From assembly GCF_030272615.1 (NCBI RefSeq), contig NC_081411.1:838929388-838993387 (forward strand): 64,000 nucleotides of DNA. The letters run 5' to 3'. Positions 1 through 10,020 of the stretch are shown here, piece by piece; position 1 is the first letter of the stretch, and each line of letters starts with the position of its first letter. Both the position numbers and the translations under genes were made by a program. The DNA comes from Cryptomeria japonica (Eukaryota > Streptophyta > Pinopsida > Cupressales > Cupressaceae). Below the pieces are notes generated by a model. It ran no database searches, was not told the origin of the DNA, and saw nothing but the letters and a program-made list of their open reading frames with translations.

Positions 1-1
1 C

Positions 2-310
2 ACTTTTGGTGAGGAAGTGACTTGGCACCTGTTTATCGGTGATTTGAGAACCATGTCGCTTTCATCTCATTGCTTCTGGGTGGAGCTTGCTACAGAGTTC
101 CTCCTCTGGGTCCATTTGATAGTGCCTATTTCGGCTGACACTGAATGGTACACTAATTTCAAGGACTACATATTCTTGTGGGTCTTGACGCCGCATGTCC
201 AACCCAACCTGGTTCTAGTGTCAATTGCTCAGGAGCCCGACAATGATTCCAACCATGAGTGGTCGGAGGGGGAAGATGCTAAAGATGACGCTGATGACTC
301 TGATTTCTAG
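2..310 (+). CDS. C-terminal part of an unrecognised plus-strand ORF
   Basis: The frame is already open at the window edge and stops at 308-310, so only about 102 residues are visible and the start is outside. The protein is rich in Trp, Leu and Val, then ends in a strongly acidic tail of Asp and Glu from about 228. It recalls no family to me. It lies beyond the 3' end of the element E integrase gene, on the opposite strand, once element A (428-40973) is removed. That is where Tat-lineage retrotransposons often keep an extra antisense ORF, so I infer an E-encoded antisense ORF. A fragment of an unrelated gene is not excluded. Confidence 0.35.
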   Translation, partial: TFGEEVTWHLFIGDLRTMSLSSHCFWVELATEFLLWVHLIVPISADTEWYTNFKDYIFLWVLTPHVQPNLVLVSIAQEPDNDSNHEWSEGEDAKDDADDSDF

Positions 311-427
311 ATGGATGATGATGAAGATGAAGAAGATCATTGAGCTATCACCATGCTATCTTTAGAAAGCCTTGTCTCCCTGTTTTTCTTAAAAATTAGG
401 CCACAGGCCTTCTGTGTAAATTGTAAC

Positions 428-1142
428 TGTTTATGGTAAAAATGGAAACAACAACATTGAAAGACTAAATGAATTCAACCACAAAACCTCAGCCTAACAA
501 CAACAAACATCCACCATAACATATGAAGATTACCTAAGACAATGCAAATCAAATGAAATCACAAAAATTATACCATCACATGTCCAATAGGGTATGGATC
601 TCCACTCTTCCTATCTCCATTGATCTTGCTTGATATATTTTCTCTCAGATTTTATGTTTGCACAAGAGCTCAACAAAGAACGGAAATGTGGTTGTAAGTA
701 GGCTTGATCGCATATGAAAGTTCAAAAGCGTAGTTGGGAGTTGATAATGAAGGAAACATCTCCTTATATAGAAGACATTATAAGAAATGGAGGGATTGAG
801 AGGTGTAAAAGATAAATGGTTGGCTAGGATTAGAGGGTAGGTAAAGGAAATAATAAAATAATGAAAGGGTAGGTAGTGTAGGAATTAAGAGATGAATGAC
901 ATGTGTCACAGGTAGAAAAAGTTTATGAATTAAATAAATAAATAAGATATTTATTTAATTTAGGAAAAGGACAATTTAAATAAATAAATAAATTTATTTA
1001 AATGAGGAATAAGGCTAGAAGAGTATTAATGAATTAATTAAATAAATAAAGATTTATTTAATTAATAGAAGAATTAGGATTAAAATAATTAAATAAATAA
1101 AATATTTATTTTAATTAGACAAGACAATTTTAGGTGTCTACA
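428..1142 (-). repeat. Element A 3' LTR
   Basis: It matches 40209-40973 over its whole length, apart from a block of about 50 bp in the AT-rich part (AATTAAATAAATAAA motifs) that is missing here, and scattered substitutions. The plus-strand ends are TGTTTATGG and GTGTCTACA. It is flanked by GTAAC on the left and by the polypurine tract on the right, which identifies it as the 3' LTR of a minus-strand element. Confidence 0.93.
762..771 (-). promoter_or_regulatory. TATA box in element A 3' LTR
   Basis: The minus strand reads CTATATAAGG, the same as in the 5' LTR copy at 40543-40552. It lies about 370 bp from the U3 terminus. Predicted from sequence only. Confidence 0.55.
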
Positions 1143-1156
1143 TTTTGCCCCTCTTT
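1143..1156 (-). other. Polypurine tract of element A
   Basis: The minus strand reads AAAGAGGGGCAAAA directly before the 3' LTR start TGTAGACACC. This tract primes plus-strand DNA synthesis in LTR elements. The same 14 bases abut the LTR at 13642-13655 (B) and 53533-53546 (D), with one change at 5023-5036 (B). Confidence 0.85.
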
Positions 1157-2280
1157 GAGACAATGCAGCTTGTCGTGTTGTTTCAAAGAAGATAAGATGA
1201 ACTAATATAAAATTGCCCCAAGATGGGAATGATATTGCCCCCTCGAGAGATTGGATGAAAATGTCTGAAAAGATCATAGACAATCTCTCAATAAGAAAGA
1301 AAGGCTAGAATGGACTGACCAGATAGGATAGAGTGACAGAGTCACGAGATAAAGAAGAATGACTCGGGAGAATAGGGCTAGTGTAGTCTATAAGATAGAC
1401 TACAAGGGGAAACATCCTCAGTGTCATCCACACACCTAAGAGATCAGAGTGTAGAGAGAGCAGAGAGAAGTCAACAATGATGGCATTGGTGCACAGATTT
1501 GATTGCATTTGCTGATATCAGAGGCCAGCAGATGCAGGAGAGCTGGTAAGTACCACAAAACCTCCTTGTACTTTGGTGCATTAATTGTTGTCATAAATGC
1601 ATGCTAGGTAGTGCAATAAATGCGCTCTACGTAGGTCTATAAAAATTTCAAGTGGGGAGGGGGGGTGGGGAACATTAAGGCGCATTTGTGTTGGTGCCAG
1701 ATGCGTCTGGGTAGGCTAGGTGCATTTGTGTCAGTGCCAGGCGCGTCTATGATTGTAATAGTGTATGTGTCAGCTGTGATCACGTATGTGCCTTGCAGGC
1801 GCATTTGTAAAGGACAAGCATGTCTGTGCAAAGCAGAGGCACATCTATGTGTGTTAGGCATGTTTAGGAAGGATGCAAGCGCGTTTGTGTCTTGAATGCG
1901 TGTTTATGTCTTCAAGGCCAAATCGACGGTTCTGTGATAAACATACGTTGTTGAGAGGATACAGTCAAGCAGGTCCTCTAGGGAAGACTAGGATAGCAGA
2001 TAGGGCTGGGATTGACAATTCTGTGATAAAACATACATTGCCAATTAGAAAACTACACAAGAGGATACACTCAAGCAGAGGCCCTATAATAGGATAGATC
2101 GAGGCACTTTGTGATGAACACAAAGTACCAAAGAAATTGACAATTCTGTGATAGAACATACGTTGCCAATTGGATCAGGCTGAAATTGACAATTTTATGA
2201 TAGAACATATGTTGTCAATTGGATAAGCTACTAAAGATGATACACTCAAGTAGGTTCCCTAAAGATAGGATAAAAACAAC
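1157..2280. other. Non-coding 3' region of element A
   Basis: There is no credible gene. It holds a hairpin overlapping the polypurine tract (1153-1188), a purine-rich site CTCGAGGGGGCAA on the minus strand (1235-1247), a cluster of degenerate GCGCATTTGTG / GCGCGTCTATG decamers (about 1678-1905), and diverged repeats around ACAATTCTGTGATA-AACATACGTTGCCAATT (about 1928-2225). Short ORFs here on both strands are shadows of the repeats. Confidence 0.6.
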
Positions 2281-2545
2281 ACTTTGTGATGAATAGGGAG
2301 TACCACTAGGGTAGAGTGCCATATGATAGATATAAGCACTAGGACAAAAAGCATCACTTTGTGATGAACAGGGAGTACCACTAGGATAGAGTGCCATATG
2401 ATAGATATAAGCACTAAGACAAAAAAAAATACTTTGTGATGAACAGGGAATGCCACTAGGATAGAGTGCCATATGATAGATATAAGCACTAGGACAAAAA
2501 GAAACACTTTGTGATGAATAGGGAATACCACTAGGATTGACATAG
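2281..2545. repeat. 75-bp tandem repeat, about 3.5 copies
   Basis: Units beginning ACTTTGTGATGAA start at 2281, 2356, 2431 and 2506, exactly 75 bp apart, with few differences. Because 75 is a multiple of three, the minus strand shows an open frame with a 25-residue repeated peptide. I take this as a by-product of unit length. It sits between the polypurine tract and the PMD ORF, in the region of Tat-type elements known to generate tandem arrays. Confidence 0.85.
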
Positions 2546-2576
2546 TTTATTTGCTTGACTGCAGGAGGACCTATCG

Positions 2577-3343
2577 ATGCTAGAGTCACGGGAGAGATTT
2601 CCTTCGACTCAGAGTTTGCAAAAAGAGCCGACATTCGAGGATAGAGTAGCAGTTGAGGTCATGGGACTGCGATATATTTTGTATGTGCATGAGTTTCAGG
2701 CGAACATGGGATTGCTGATTGTGCTAGCTGAGAGATGGCACTCAGAGACTTGCACTTTTCATTTGTCGATGGGTGAGTTACCTTGGAGGATGTATATAGG
2801 ATACTAAGGATACCGATTGATGGGGAGTTGGTTCCTAATGATCGAGAGAGAGACAGGGATGCACTGAGACGAGTGTTTTAGGATCCAGGACTGGAGATGA
2901 GGGCTGGACATGTGGCTTGGGATACCATGACACAAACATGATTGGCACTACCATTAGTGCTAGTAGGAGTGATCAGTGGGTTCCTTTGTCCGGACAGGGC
3001 GACACGAGGGTTGGCAGTGGGATGGGGGAGGACTCTAGAGACATTGGTGACTGAGCACACCAGGTTTGCATGGGGGCTGTGTCTGCTAGCACACTTGTAC
3101 TATGAGCTGAATCTGTTTGTGTATCACGGATCAGCAGGATTGGGATGCAGAGTGACACTATTGTAAGTGTGGGCATATGAGCATCTGTCGATTACATTAC
3201 TGATACATTTCAGAGGCAGAGGACATGGGCATAGCTATGTACATTTATATGATATGATTATGTCACAACCACATACTGGGAGACTAGAGTATTGGCGTCA
3301 GGTGATTGACGAGATAGACAGTGTGGTATGGAGGCTGTACCAG
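2577..3343 (+). pseudogene. Plant mobile domain (PMD) protein, N-terminal part
   Basis: The translation fits the aminotransferase-like plant mobile domain (PF10536): an opening helix-rich segment, then LAERWHSETCTFHLSMGE, a typical PMD block, then blocks ending near RGHGHSYVHLYDMI. The ATG at 2577 is the best start. The frame is broken near 2782 and by stops near 2880 and 2940. It runs antisense to element A and is cut by element C at 3343. Skipping C and one TSD copy, the frame continues as RLYQ-DCEEWEDDIV at 27575, which joins both halves exactly. PMD proteins such as MAIN/MAIL act in gene silencing, and PMD copies in retrotransposons are known. The role here is unknown. Confidence 0.8.
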
Positions 3344-3483
3344 TGATGGGATGGGGTTAGGGATAGACTAGCCTAGTCTATGCTCTTGGATCCTTCCCTT
3401 GGATCACCTAGTGTTCTCTTCACACCCTAGGGTCTCTAGGACTTCCCTTGCTTGAGGAATCCCCTGACCTTTCCCAATCCACC
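3344..3483 (-). repeat. Element C 3' LTR, first segment
   Basis: It matches 26007-26146 with a few changes and starts TGATGGGATGG after the TSD ACCAG. It is cut at CAATCCACC by the LTR of element B. The next 228 bp of the LTR (equivalent to 26147-26374) are absent from this copy. Confidence 0.9.
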
Positions 3484-5022
3484 TGTAGCATCAAAATTAG
3501 GAATCATCACAAGATAAGTAGATCAATCAAAACACAAGACATGATAACTCAATCAAAAGGAACACTCATTGCAAATGAACCTAATTCTAAGCACACTCAA
3601 TAGAGGTATGAAAACAAAGCATTCAAAATGAAAATTATGCAAACCAGATGTAGAATTGAATACTCCTTCCATGCGGCTCCATTGTTGTTCTTTCCTCTTC
3701 AATGGGTTTGTGGATCTCACCTACAAGTGCACATACAATTGAAAGCAAGATTGATGAAAAGCTCAAGAGTACTAGAAGCGTAAGTTTGGTAATTTGATAA
3801 AAATTCGGATTCGGGATCAAGGGATTCAAGATTAGGGATTCAAGGTTAAGGGGTTTGATTGAAGAAATTCATCCAATTTATAGACAAATTAGATAAATGA
3901 CAAGATTAGCATGATCCAATTCAAATGGAAATTGCAAATCAAGAATAGCAAAATTATGACATGTTTATGACAAATTGCTATGCAAGGCTTATGACAATTC
4001 ATGACAAATTTCTATGTCAAGAATTTATGACATTTTATGACATTTTATGACAAATTCTATGACAAATTTCTATGTCAAGAATTTATGACAATTTATGACA
4101 AATTTCTATGTCATTGCCATAAATTTAGGAGAGAAATAGGTGGAAATTGAATTTAAGAATTAAGAAATTAGGAAATTAGAAATTAGTGAATTAATCAATA
4201 ATTTTTCATTTATTAATTAATTCACTCACAAAGAGGAATAATTAGCCAATTAAATGAATATTTAATTGTAATGAGAAAACTTAGGATAAATAAGTAATTT
4301 ATTAATCCTAAAGGAAGAAATGATGCACAAGGTTAAATGATTAAATCATGAAACCCTAGAAGGTGAATTAACAATGCGAGGATGACAATTAGGTCCTGAT
4401 TAAAGATAATTAATGTCGATCATGATTTTTGATTGATAAATGACCAATGCGATAAACAATTTGATTGAGAAGATGCGCCAATTGACGAGGAACAATGACA
4501 AATTGATCCAAATTGACATAATTGAGACAGACAACGATCGATGACCAAATTGATCGCAAAATGACAAAATCGACAAGAGGACAAGAATCGATGACAGAAT
4601 AGATTGCAAGATGACAAGATCGAACATGACAACGATCGATGACAAATCGGTCGTAAAACGGCAAGATTGATAAGAGGACAAAACCCTAATTAGGATTGAC
4701 GATGTCCAAAATGATAAGATTGATGAGAGGACAAAACCCTAATTAGGATTGACGATGTCCAAAATGATGACAAATAAGCATGCTCATTGATGCGACAAGA
4801 TAAAATCGATCAAAATCAAGACTAGATAATGTTGTCGACAAGACCAAATTTGAGGACGAGATGATTGAAGAATGTAGAAGAATGACTCGATGTTCGCAAA
4901 TGATAAAGACCAAGTGCGTGACATAGGAGAAACGTTAATGCGACGCAAAAACCTAAAATGAGGCAATGCGCAATTGTTAAAGTATGACTTCGCAAGCGTT
5001 TGACCATTTTTAGGTGTCTACA
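3484..5022 (-). repeat. Element B 3' LTR
   Basis: 1539 bp, plus-strand ends TGTAGCATC and GTGTCTACA. It is near identical to 12104-13641. It contains short tandem motifs: ATGACAAATTTCTATGTC and relatives (about 3950-4110), and a direct duplication of about 53 bp (AAACCCTAATTAGGATTGAC) near 4680-4770. Minus-strand ORFs of 60-124 codons inside it recur in both LTR copies and look non-coding. Confidence 0.94.
3873..3883 (-). promoter_or_regulatory. TATA box in element B 3' LTR
   Basis: The minus strand reads CTATAAATTGG, also present in the 5' LTR at 12492-12502. Predicted from sequence only. Confidence 0.5.
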
Positions 5023-5036
5023 TTTTGTCCCTCTTT
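5023..5036 (-). other. Polypurine tract of element B
   Basis: The minus strand reads AAAGAGGGACAAAA before the LTR start TGTAGACACC. It has one G-to-A change from the form AAAGAGGGGCAAAA seen at 13642-13655 and in A and D. Confidence 0.8.
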
Positions 5037-7276
5037 GAGACAATGCAATTTTAAGCGTTGTTTCAAAGAACAATAATGAAAATGCCCCAGACAATAATAG
5101 TGACATATGCATGCCCCCTCGAGGAATTGGCTGGAAATAGGCAGAGAAGAGGCCAATTGATCGATAAAAATGATAGAAAACGATAGGAGCAAACATACTG
5201 ACAAGACTGACTAAAGAAATGTTAGTAAGAAGAAATGAGATAGAGGACAGTTAGAGATGAAGAAAAACTTGCTTTCAGTAATGCACTTTGTAGGTGAGAA
5301 CCTTTATTTTAATGTAGCAAAATGAATGCGTAGCATCATGGCATTGAAGGCCAGAGCTGAAATGCAACCCTTTTTGCAAAAGACAGACACATCATAGACA
5401 AGCAACACTCACAATAAAAAAGAAAAGGACCATGATCCATCCCGGTCACTCTAAATCACTCAGTGACATCATCGAGCAACATAGGAACATGATCGAAGAT
5501 AAATCAATAAAAAGATAAGATGCACAAATTCCAACAAATCAAACAAACATCTTGATCTTCATTGTCAAAAGTTGAAAGTGCTGAGAGGACGATCATGCTG
5601 TCTGGTTTCAGGAAATGCGGTACCCCGTCTAAGACAGGACACAGTCTGGTTTCGAGTATACCACACCCTGTATAAGACCCATGATAGCAGTAACAAGGAC
5701 AAATGATTTTGATGCCGATATTTGATTGATATGATAGTTTTGATCAGTTTGAATGTTTGATTTTGATCGAAAAAGTTCATCTGGTTAAAGCATGATTTCA
5801 TTAAAGCACAGCGTGAAATGGATTGCGAGTGTCGTTGGATGAATGCTCAGTGATCTGTCTATGCATAAAGGGAATACTTTATTGCAAAATGTGTGTTTTT
5901 TGGATTTTAAGTTTTACAATTTTTTTTGTGTTCATTTTTTCAGGACTTTATATGACTTTTTTTTTTTTTTGTTTGGATTATTTCAAGACATTATTTGAAT
6001 TTTTATTATCTTATTTCAGGACATTTTTCAATTTTTAAGACTTTTTTCATGACATTTTTTGATTTTTATGAATTTTTTTTAGGACATTTTTCAATTTTTA
6101 AGACTTTTTTCAGGACATTTTTCAATTTTTAAGACTTTTTTCAGGACATTTTTCAATTTTTTAATGATTTTTTTAGGACATTTTAAATTTTTAAGACTTT
6201 TTTGTTTTTAGTTTTTAATGACTTTGCCCCCAGTGTCTAGCAAGGCAAGGAATATGACAGGTAAATAAATAGGCTTGCTGCAATGATGGTGGATAGAGGG
6301 AAGACAAAGGCCTTTTATTATGGAGACAATGTGGATGCAATTTTCAAGGGCTATTGCGTGATGGGACAAGAGACTAGATATGACAATGTAAAGCAGTGAC
6401 ATGGCATGAGGGACATGTCAAGAGGTTTTTGAAAAACATGTTTAAATTTTTGCGTCCTTATGTCAGATCAAGATCAAGGAATGAAAAAGAGTGTATGGAT
6501 AGTGATAAGATATGGATAGGATAAGCAAGACCAAGAATGGATAAGGGACATGGACTGAAGGTTGGGGTAGGATATGGGATAGTGGCAGAAAGCTGCAATA
6601 AGCCAGGGAATATGGATGAAAGGTTGTAATAAGCAAATGGATAAATGACCAAAAGCTATGATGGACTAAAAGCTGCAAATAAGATGTGTGATGCTCATGA
6701 TGATTCTCAGCCTTGTCAAGATCAAAGGTAGAAAGGGAAAATGGACATGAGGGATGATAGGACAAGGAAGGGTAATAGGACATGAAGGAGTATGACATGG
6801 TATGATAGGATAATGAAGGGCAATAGGATATGAAGGAGGAAACCTGCCCCCAAGTGTGGTGTGCAAGAGGTTCATAAATTACGCATGACGCCTGTTTGCC
6901 AGGTTTTCATCACGGTACTTGCCCAAGGCGCCTGTTTACCAAGTTTTCACCAGTGAACGAATTATTTTTCTTTCTTTTTCTTTTCAATTTTTTTTTTCTC
7001 ACTTTTTTTTTTTTTTTTTGTATTTTGACTTTTTCAATAGAAGATGGACACATGAGAAGGGATGGAAGAAGGACTCAAGCGTCTTTTTTTTTTTTTTTTG
7101 GATAGTAGCCTTGAAATAAATGGACCATGACCTTTAAAAGTATGCTCAAAGACGTTGGTAGGATAAGGACATGGAAAATGACATGAAACTAAGGCAAGGA
7201 TTTATGCAAAGGATGGGATCAGAGGGATCGAAGGATGGAAAATATGCATTGGATAATGGATAGGGTATTGGAAGAA
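5037..7276. other. Non-coding 3' region of element B
   Basis: There is no convincing gene. Visible are the hairpin overlapping the polypurine tract (5033-5068), a purine site CTCGAGGGGGC on the minus strand (5113-5123), a two-copy TCTGGTTTC...AAGAC motif (about 5598-5690) related to the array of element D, a T-rich stretch of reiterated AGGACATTTTTCAATTTTTAAGACTTTTTT units (about 5940-6215), a GGATATGAAGG / AAGGGTAATAGGA-like purine stretch (about 6470-6845), and the GTTTTCACC module with T-tracts (6885-7105). Confidence 0.6.
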
Positions 7277-9283
7277 TTAGGCTTGAGTGGATGGAAATGT
7301 TGGCAAGATCGACATTGGCACACACCTTGAGGGGTGATAGATTGATGGAGGAAAAATGGATTTTGGATATTGAGATTTTGAGGAAGGAAAGGCTATGGAT
7401 TTTGGGACATAAGGGCCCAAAATGGATGAAGAAGGTGATGGAGGAATAGACTTGGAAGGTTTGGACGGATGAATAGAAATTTTGGATGCCAAGTTGGATG
7501 TTTCTTTAGGCTTTTGTGCTTCAAGGAGCTGCTTAGGGATCCACATGGTTTTTGATTTTTCATGCTTTTGTGGTTCCTTGGAGTGCATTGCTTGCACAAG
7601 GGATTTAGGAACCCATATATATTTTGACTTTTCTTTATTTTGCTCAATGGGCCTTTGTGGCCTTTTGGATATTTCTTTTTCTTTATAGATCAAATTTTCA
7701 TTTGTTTTGACATGACGATTATATTGGACATGTTGATCCTTGAATACATGTGGATTTTTAGACTTATGATACTTATACTTGGCATCCAAATTGCTTGGAA
7801 GAGGGAATGAATGTCGGTGTGGATGGGAATGATATGGAGGCATGTGGGATGGATGGAAGGTTCTCCAAGATGTGTGCCTTTGTTGATGTTGCATAGGAGA
7901 TGGAGGGATATAGGGACCTAGAATGGATGGAAGCGATGATGGGGAAGGTGGACATTTGGATTTTGACTTTGAAGGGATACCAACGCCTTGAGTGTGAGCT
8001 CTGTAGCCATGACCATTAGTATGTTCTTTGATATGGAGAGGTTCTTGCTCATGAAGGTCTACTCCTTTTCCTTTATGAATATCTTGACTTGTAGGAGACT
8101 CTTTTTTTGGGGAAGAAGATGCAAGTCCATTATGAGGTGGATATGGTATGAGAGAAATAATGAGATCTTGAAGTGGATCGGATTGGACCAAAGTGGAAGA
8201 ACCCATTATGCATGTCGAGGGTTCATGAACATTTTGCATTGACATGTTAGAATCATGAGGGGGACTAGGATTTTGTAGTGGACATGGTTCAATGACAATC
8301 TCTTCAAGAGATGGAATGGGAGAAATAATGGGATCATCAAAAGAAATGTGATCTTGGAGTGTATATGGAGCATTAGGACAAGGAGATGGAGGAACAAGTG
8401 GATCTTGTGGAGGATCTAAAGGAATGATTTGATCTTGACAAGGAGGAAGATCATTGGAATCCTCTTTAAAGGTGCTTTGCTCTTGACTTTCAATGGGATC
8501 ATCAGAAAGGATGGAAGGGATATCTAGAATGTCAATGGGATTTGAAAGGATATTGTGTTCATGAAATGGAAGGGGATCATTTAGGACTGGATGGACTGGG
8601 ATATCTTGACCTTGCTCAGGGAGTGGAATGTCAATAGGGCTTTGGATAGGATGGACAAGAATAGGGGAATCATCATGAGTGTCTGGGAAGATGAGATCTT
8701 GGTCAACAATTGGATGGAATGATAAGGTTTCGGGATCTTGATCTTCATCTATTTTAGGACTCATTTCTTCATGCTCTAAATCATCCTCTTGACATGGGGT
8801 TGGACTTTGGATATGCATGGGGGATTCTGACAAGGGATCAATGATTTGGCATGAAGGGGATGCACTTTGAACATTTGTGATAGATTTTGGCAAGGAATCA
8901 ATGCTTGAACATGAGGAAGAGTGACTTCGAATGGGATCCTCTAAAATAGGTAATGGCAATAAAGTGCATGGTGGCATTGGGTCTTGTATTTCTAAAACAT
9001 GACAAGGATGTGCATCATGAATTGGATTATCGTGGCAATCAATTATGGATAGCTCTTGGGTAATTGCATCCTTGGGTGTATTGTTTGATGAGAACAATAT
9101 GGAAGGTTCTTGTGAAACTTCTAAAGGTGTAGGGATAGATGCCACTGGAGAGTCAATTTGTTTGCGGGGGGATGAGGCATTGCTAGACATAAGTGTATTA
9201 TCTTGATCTTCCTCAATAAACTCACTTGGTAATTTTCTTAAGAGCATTGCAATAAATCCACCTTTCTTTCGAGGTTTTGACAT
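7277..9283 (-). CDS. Element B ORF2, 668-aa Pro/Ser/His-rich protein of unknown function
   Basis: An uninterrupted 668-codon frame in an element without pol. It starts at the ATG at 9283 (MSKPRKKGGFIAMLLRKLPS), followed by a long low-complexity region rich in Pro, Ser, Asp and Ile (to about residue 430), then a basic His/Lys/Pro/Ser-rich C-terminal third. I see no protease, zinc knuckle, RT or integrase motif, no signal peptide and no membrane segment. It overlaps ORF1 by 46 bp in the -1 frame. An intact frame of this length among decayed relatives suggests recent selection or youth. It may be a gag-like or accessory protein. The function is unknown. Confidence 0.7.
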   Translation of the reverse strand: MSKPRKKGGFIAMLLRKLPSEFIEEDQDNTLMSSNASSPRKQIDSPVASIPTPLEVSQEPSILFSSNNTPKDAITQELSIIDCHDNPIHDAHPCHVLEIQDPMPPCTLLPLPILEDPIRSHSSSCSSIDSLPKSITNVQSASPSCQIIDPLSESPMHIQSPTPCQEDDLEHEEMSPKIDEDQDPETLSFHPIVDQDLIFPDTHDDSPILVHPIQSPIDIPLPEQGQDIPVHPVLNDPLPFHEHNILSNPIDILDIPSILSDDPIESQEQSTFKEDSNDLPPCQDQIIPLDPPQDPLVPPSPCPNAPYTLQDHISFDDPIISPIPSLEEIVIEPCPLQNPSPPHDSNMSMQNVHEPSTCIMGSSTLVQSDPLQDLIISLIPYPPHNGLASSSPKKESPTSQDIHKGKGVDLHEQEPLHIKEHTNGHGYRAHTQGVGIPSKSKSKCPPSPSSLPSILGPYIPPSPMQHQQRHTSWRTFHPSHMPPYHSHPHRHSFPLPSNLDAKYKYHKSKNPHVFKDQHVQYNRHVKTNENLIYKEKEISKRPQRPIEQNKEKSKYIWVPKSLVQAMHSKEPQKHEKSKTMWIPKQLLEAQKPKETSNLASKISIHPSKPSKSIPPSPSSSILGPYVPKSIAFPSSKSQYPKSIFPPSIYHPSRCVPMSILPTFPSTQA

Positions 9284-10020
9284 GATTGGACCTGGAATTT
9301 GAACTTGTTTTTGGTTTGATGTTGAACTAAATGTTGATCAAATTGGTTTGACATGTTCAAAATTTGGCTTGGTGCATGTTGCAAGCTTTGTTTTTGAATT
9401 TGTGATTGTGGTTGTTCACATTGATATGTTGATTGAACTCGTTGATATCCCACCATTGGTTGAACCATTTGTTGACATTGTATAGTTGGTTGGACATATT
9501 GTTGAAATTCAACCATTGGTTGTGTTGGTTGCATATGTTGGACAATTGGTTGAACCATTGGTTGTGATGGTTGAAAATCATATTGATAGTAAACACCACC
9601 TTGTTCTTGATGTGAAGGCACATAATGTTGTTGTTGATGTTGTCTCCTTTCTTGAAATTGTTTCATCATCTCTATCTGGGAGAGGAGAGCTGGTATGTCT
9701 GATCGTTCAAGAAGAGATCTTACATCAATTGGCTCAATATTTGGATTTCGACCTGGAAATTTTTGAAACACTTTAGACATTTGTGATCTAATTTTCTGAA
9801 TGTTTTTCACTCTTTGTTCCAATATCTCATTTTCTTGAGCTAGTCTCTCCTCTAGTTTTTGTATTTGGAGACTTGTTTCATCATAAAAAGTTTGATCAAT
9901 ATTGCCTTGTTGTTGGGTTGGATAGAATTGTGATTGCATTGTCGGTTGATATGTCAAACTTTGTTGCATCATTGGTGCTTGGAACCTTGTTTCAATAGAC
10001 ATGTCACTATGCAAATGCAA
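9238..10020 (-). CDS. Element B ORF1, 260-aa Gln-rich coiled-coil protein, gag-like
   Basis: An open frame from the ATG at 10020. Residues about 1-45 are Gln/Thr/Pro-rich. About 50-95 form a likely coiled coil (LQIQKLEERLAQENEILEQR). From about 130 there is a Gln-rich repeat region with recurring QPMVQP/QQMVQP. The position, first ORF after the leader, is that of gag. Gags of the related A and D also have a Gln/Pro-rich part and a short coiled coil, but no CCHC knuckle is present here. It ends 46 bp inside ORF2. I see no classical slippery heptamer in the overlap, so frameshifting, reinitiation or an old frameshift mutation are all possible. Confidence 0.65.
   Translation of the reverse strand: MHLHSDMSIETRFQAPMMQQSLTYQPTMQSQFYPTQQQGNIDQTFYDETSLQIQKLEERLAQENEILEQRVKNIQKIRSQMSKVFQKFPGRNPNIEPIDVRSLLERSDIPALLSQIEMMKQFQERRQHQQQHYVPSHQEQGGVYYQYDFQPSQPMVQPIVQHMQPTQPMVEFQQYVQPTIQCQQMVQPMVGYQRVQSTYQCEQPQSQIQKQSLQHAPSQILNMSNQFDQHLVQHQTKNKFKFQVQSCQNLERKVDLLQCS

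Noticed and set aside
2215-2634. 139-codon minus-strand ORF with repeated 25-residue peptide
   Set aside because: Explained by a 75-bp tandem repeat; no other coding signal, and it overlaps the PMD start on the other strand.
4400-5204. Minus-strand ORFs of 60-124 codons in the LTR of element B, repeated at 13019-13823
   Set aside because: They overlap in several frames, lie across LTR and polypurine tract, and are recurrent only because the LTR is duplicated.
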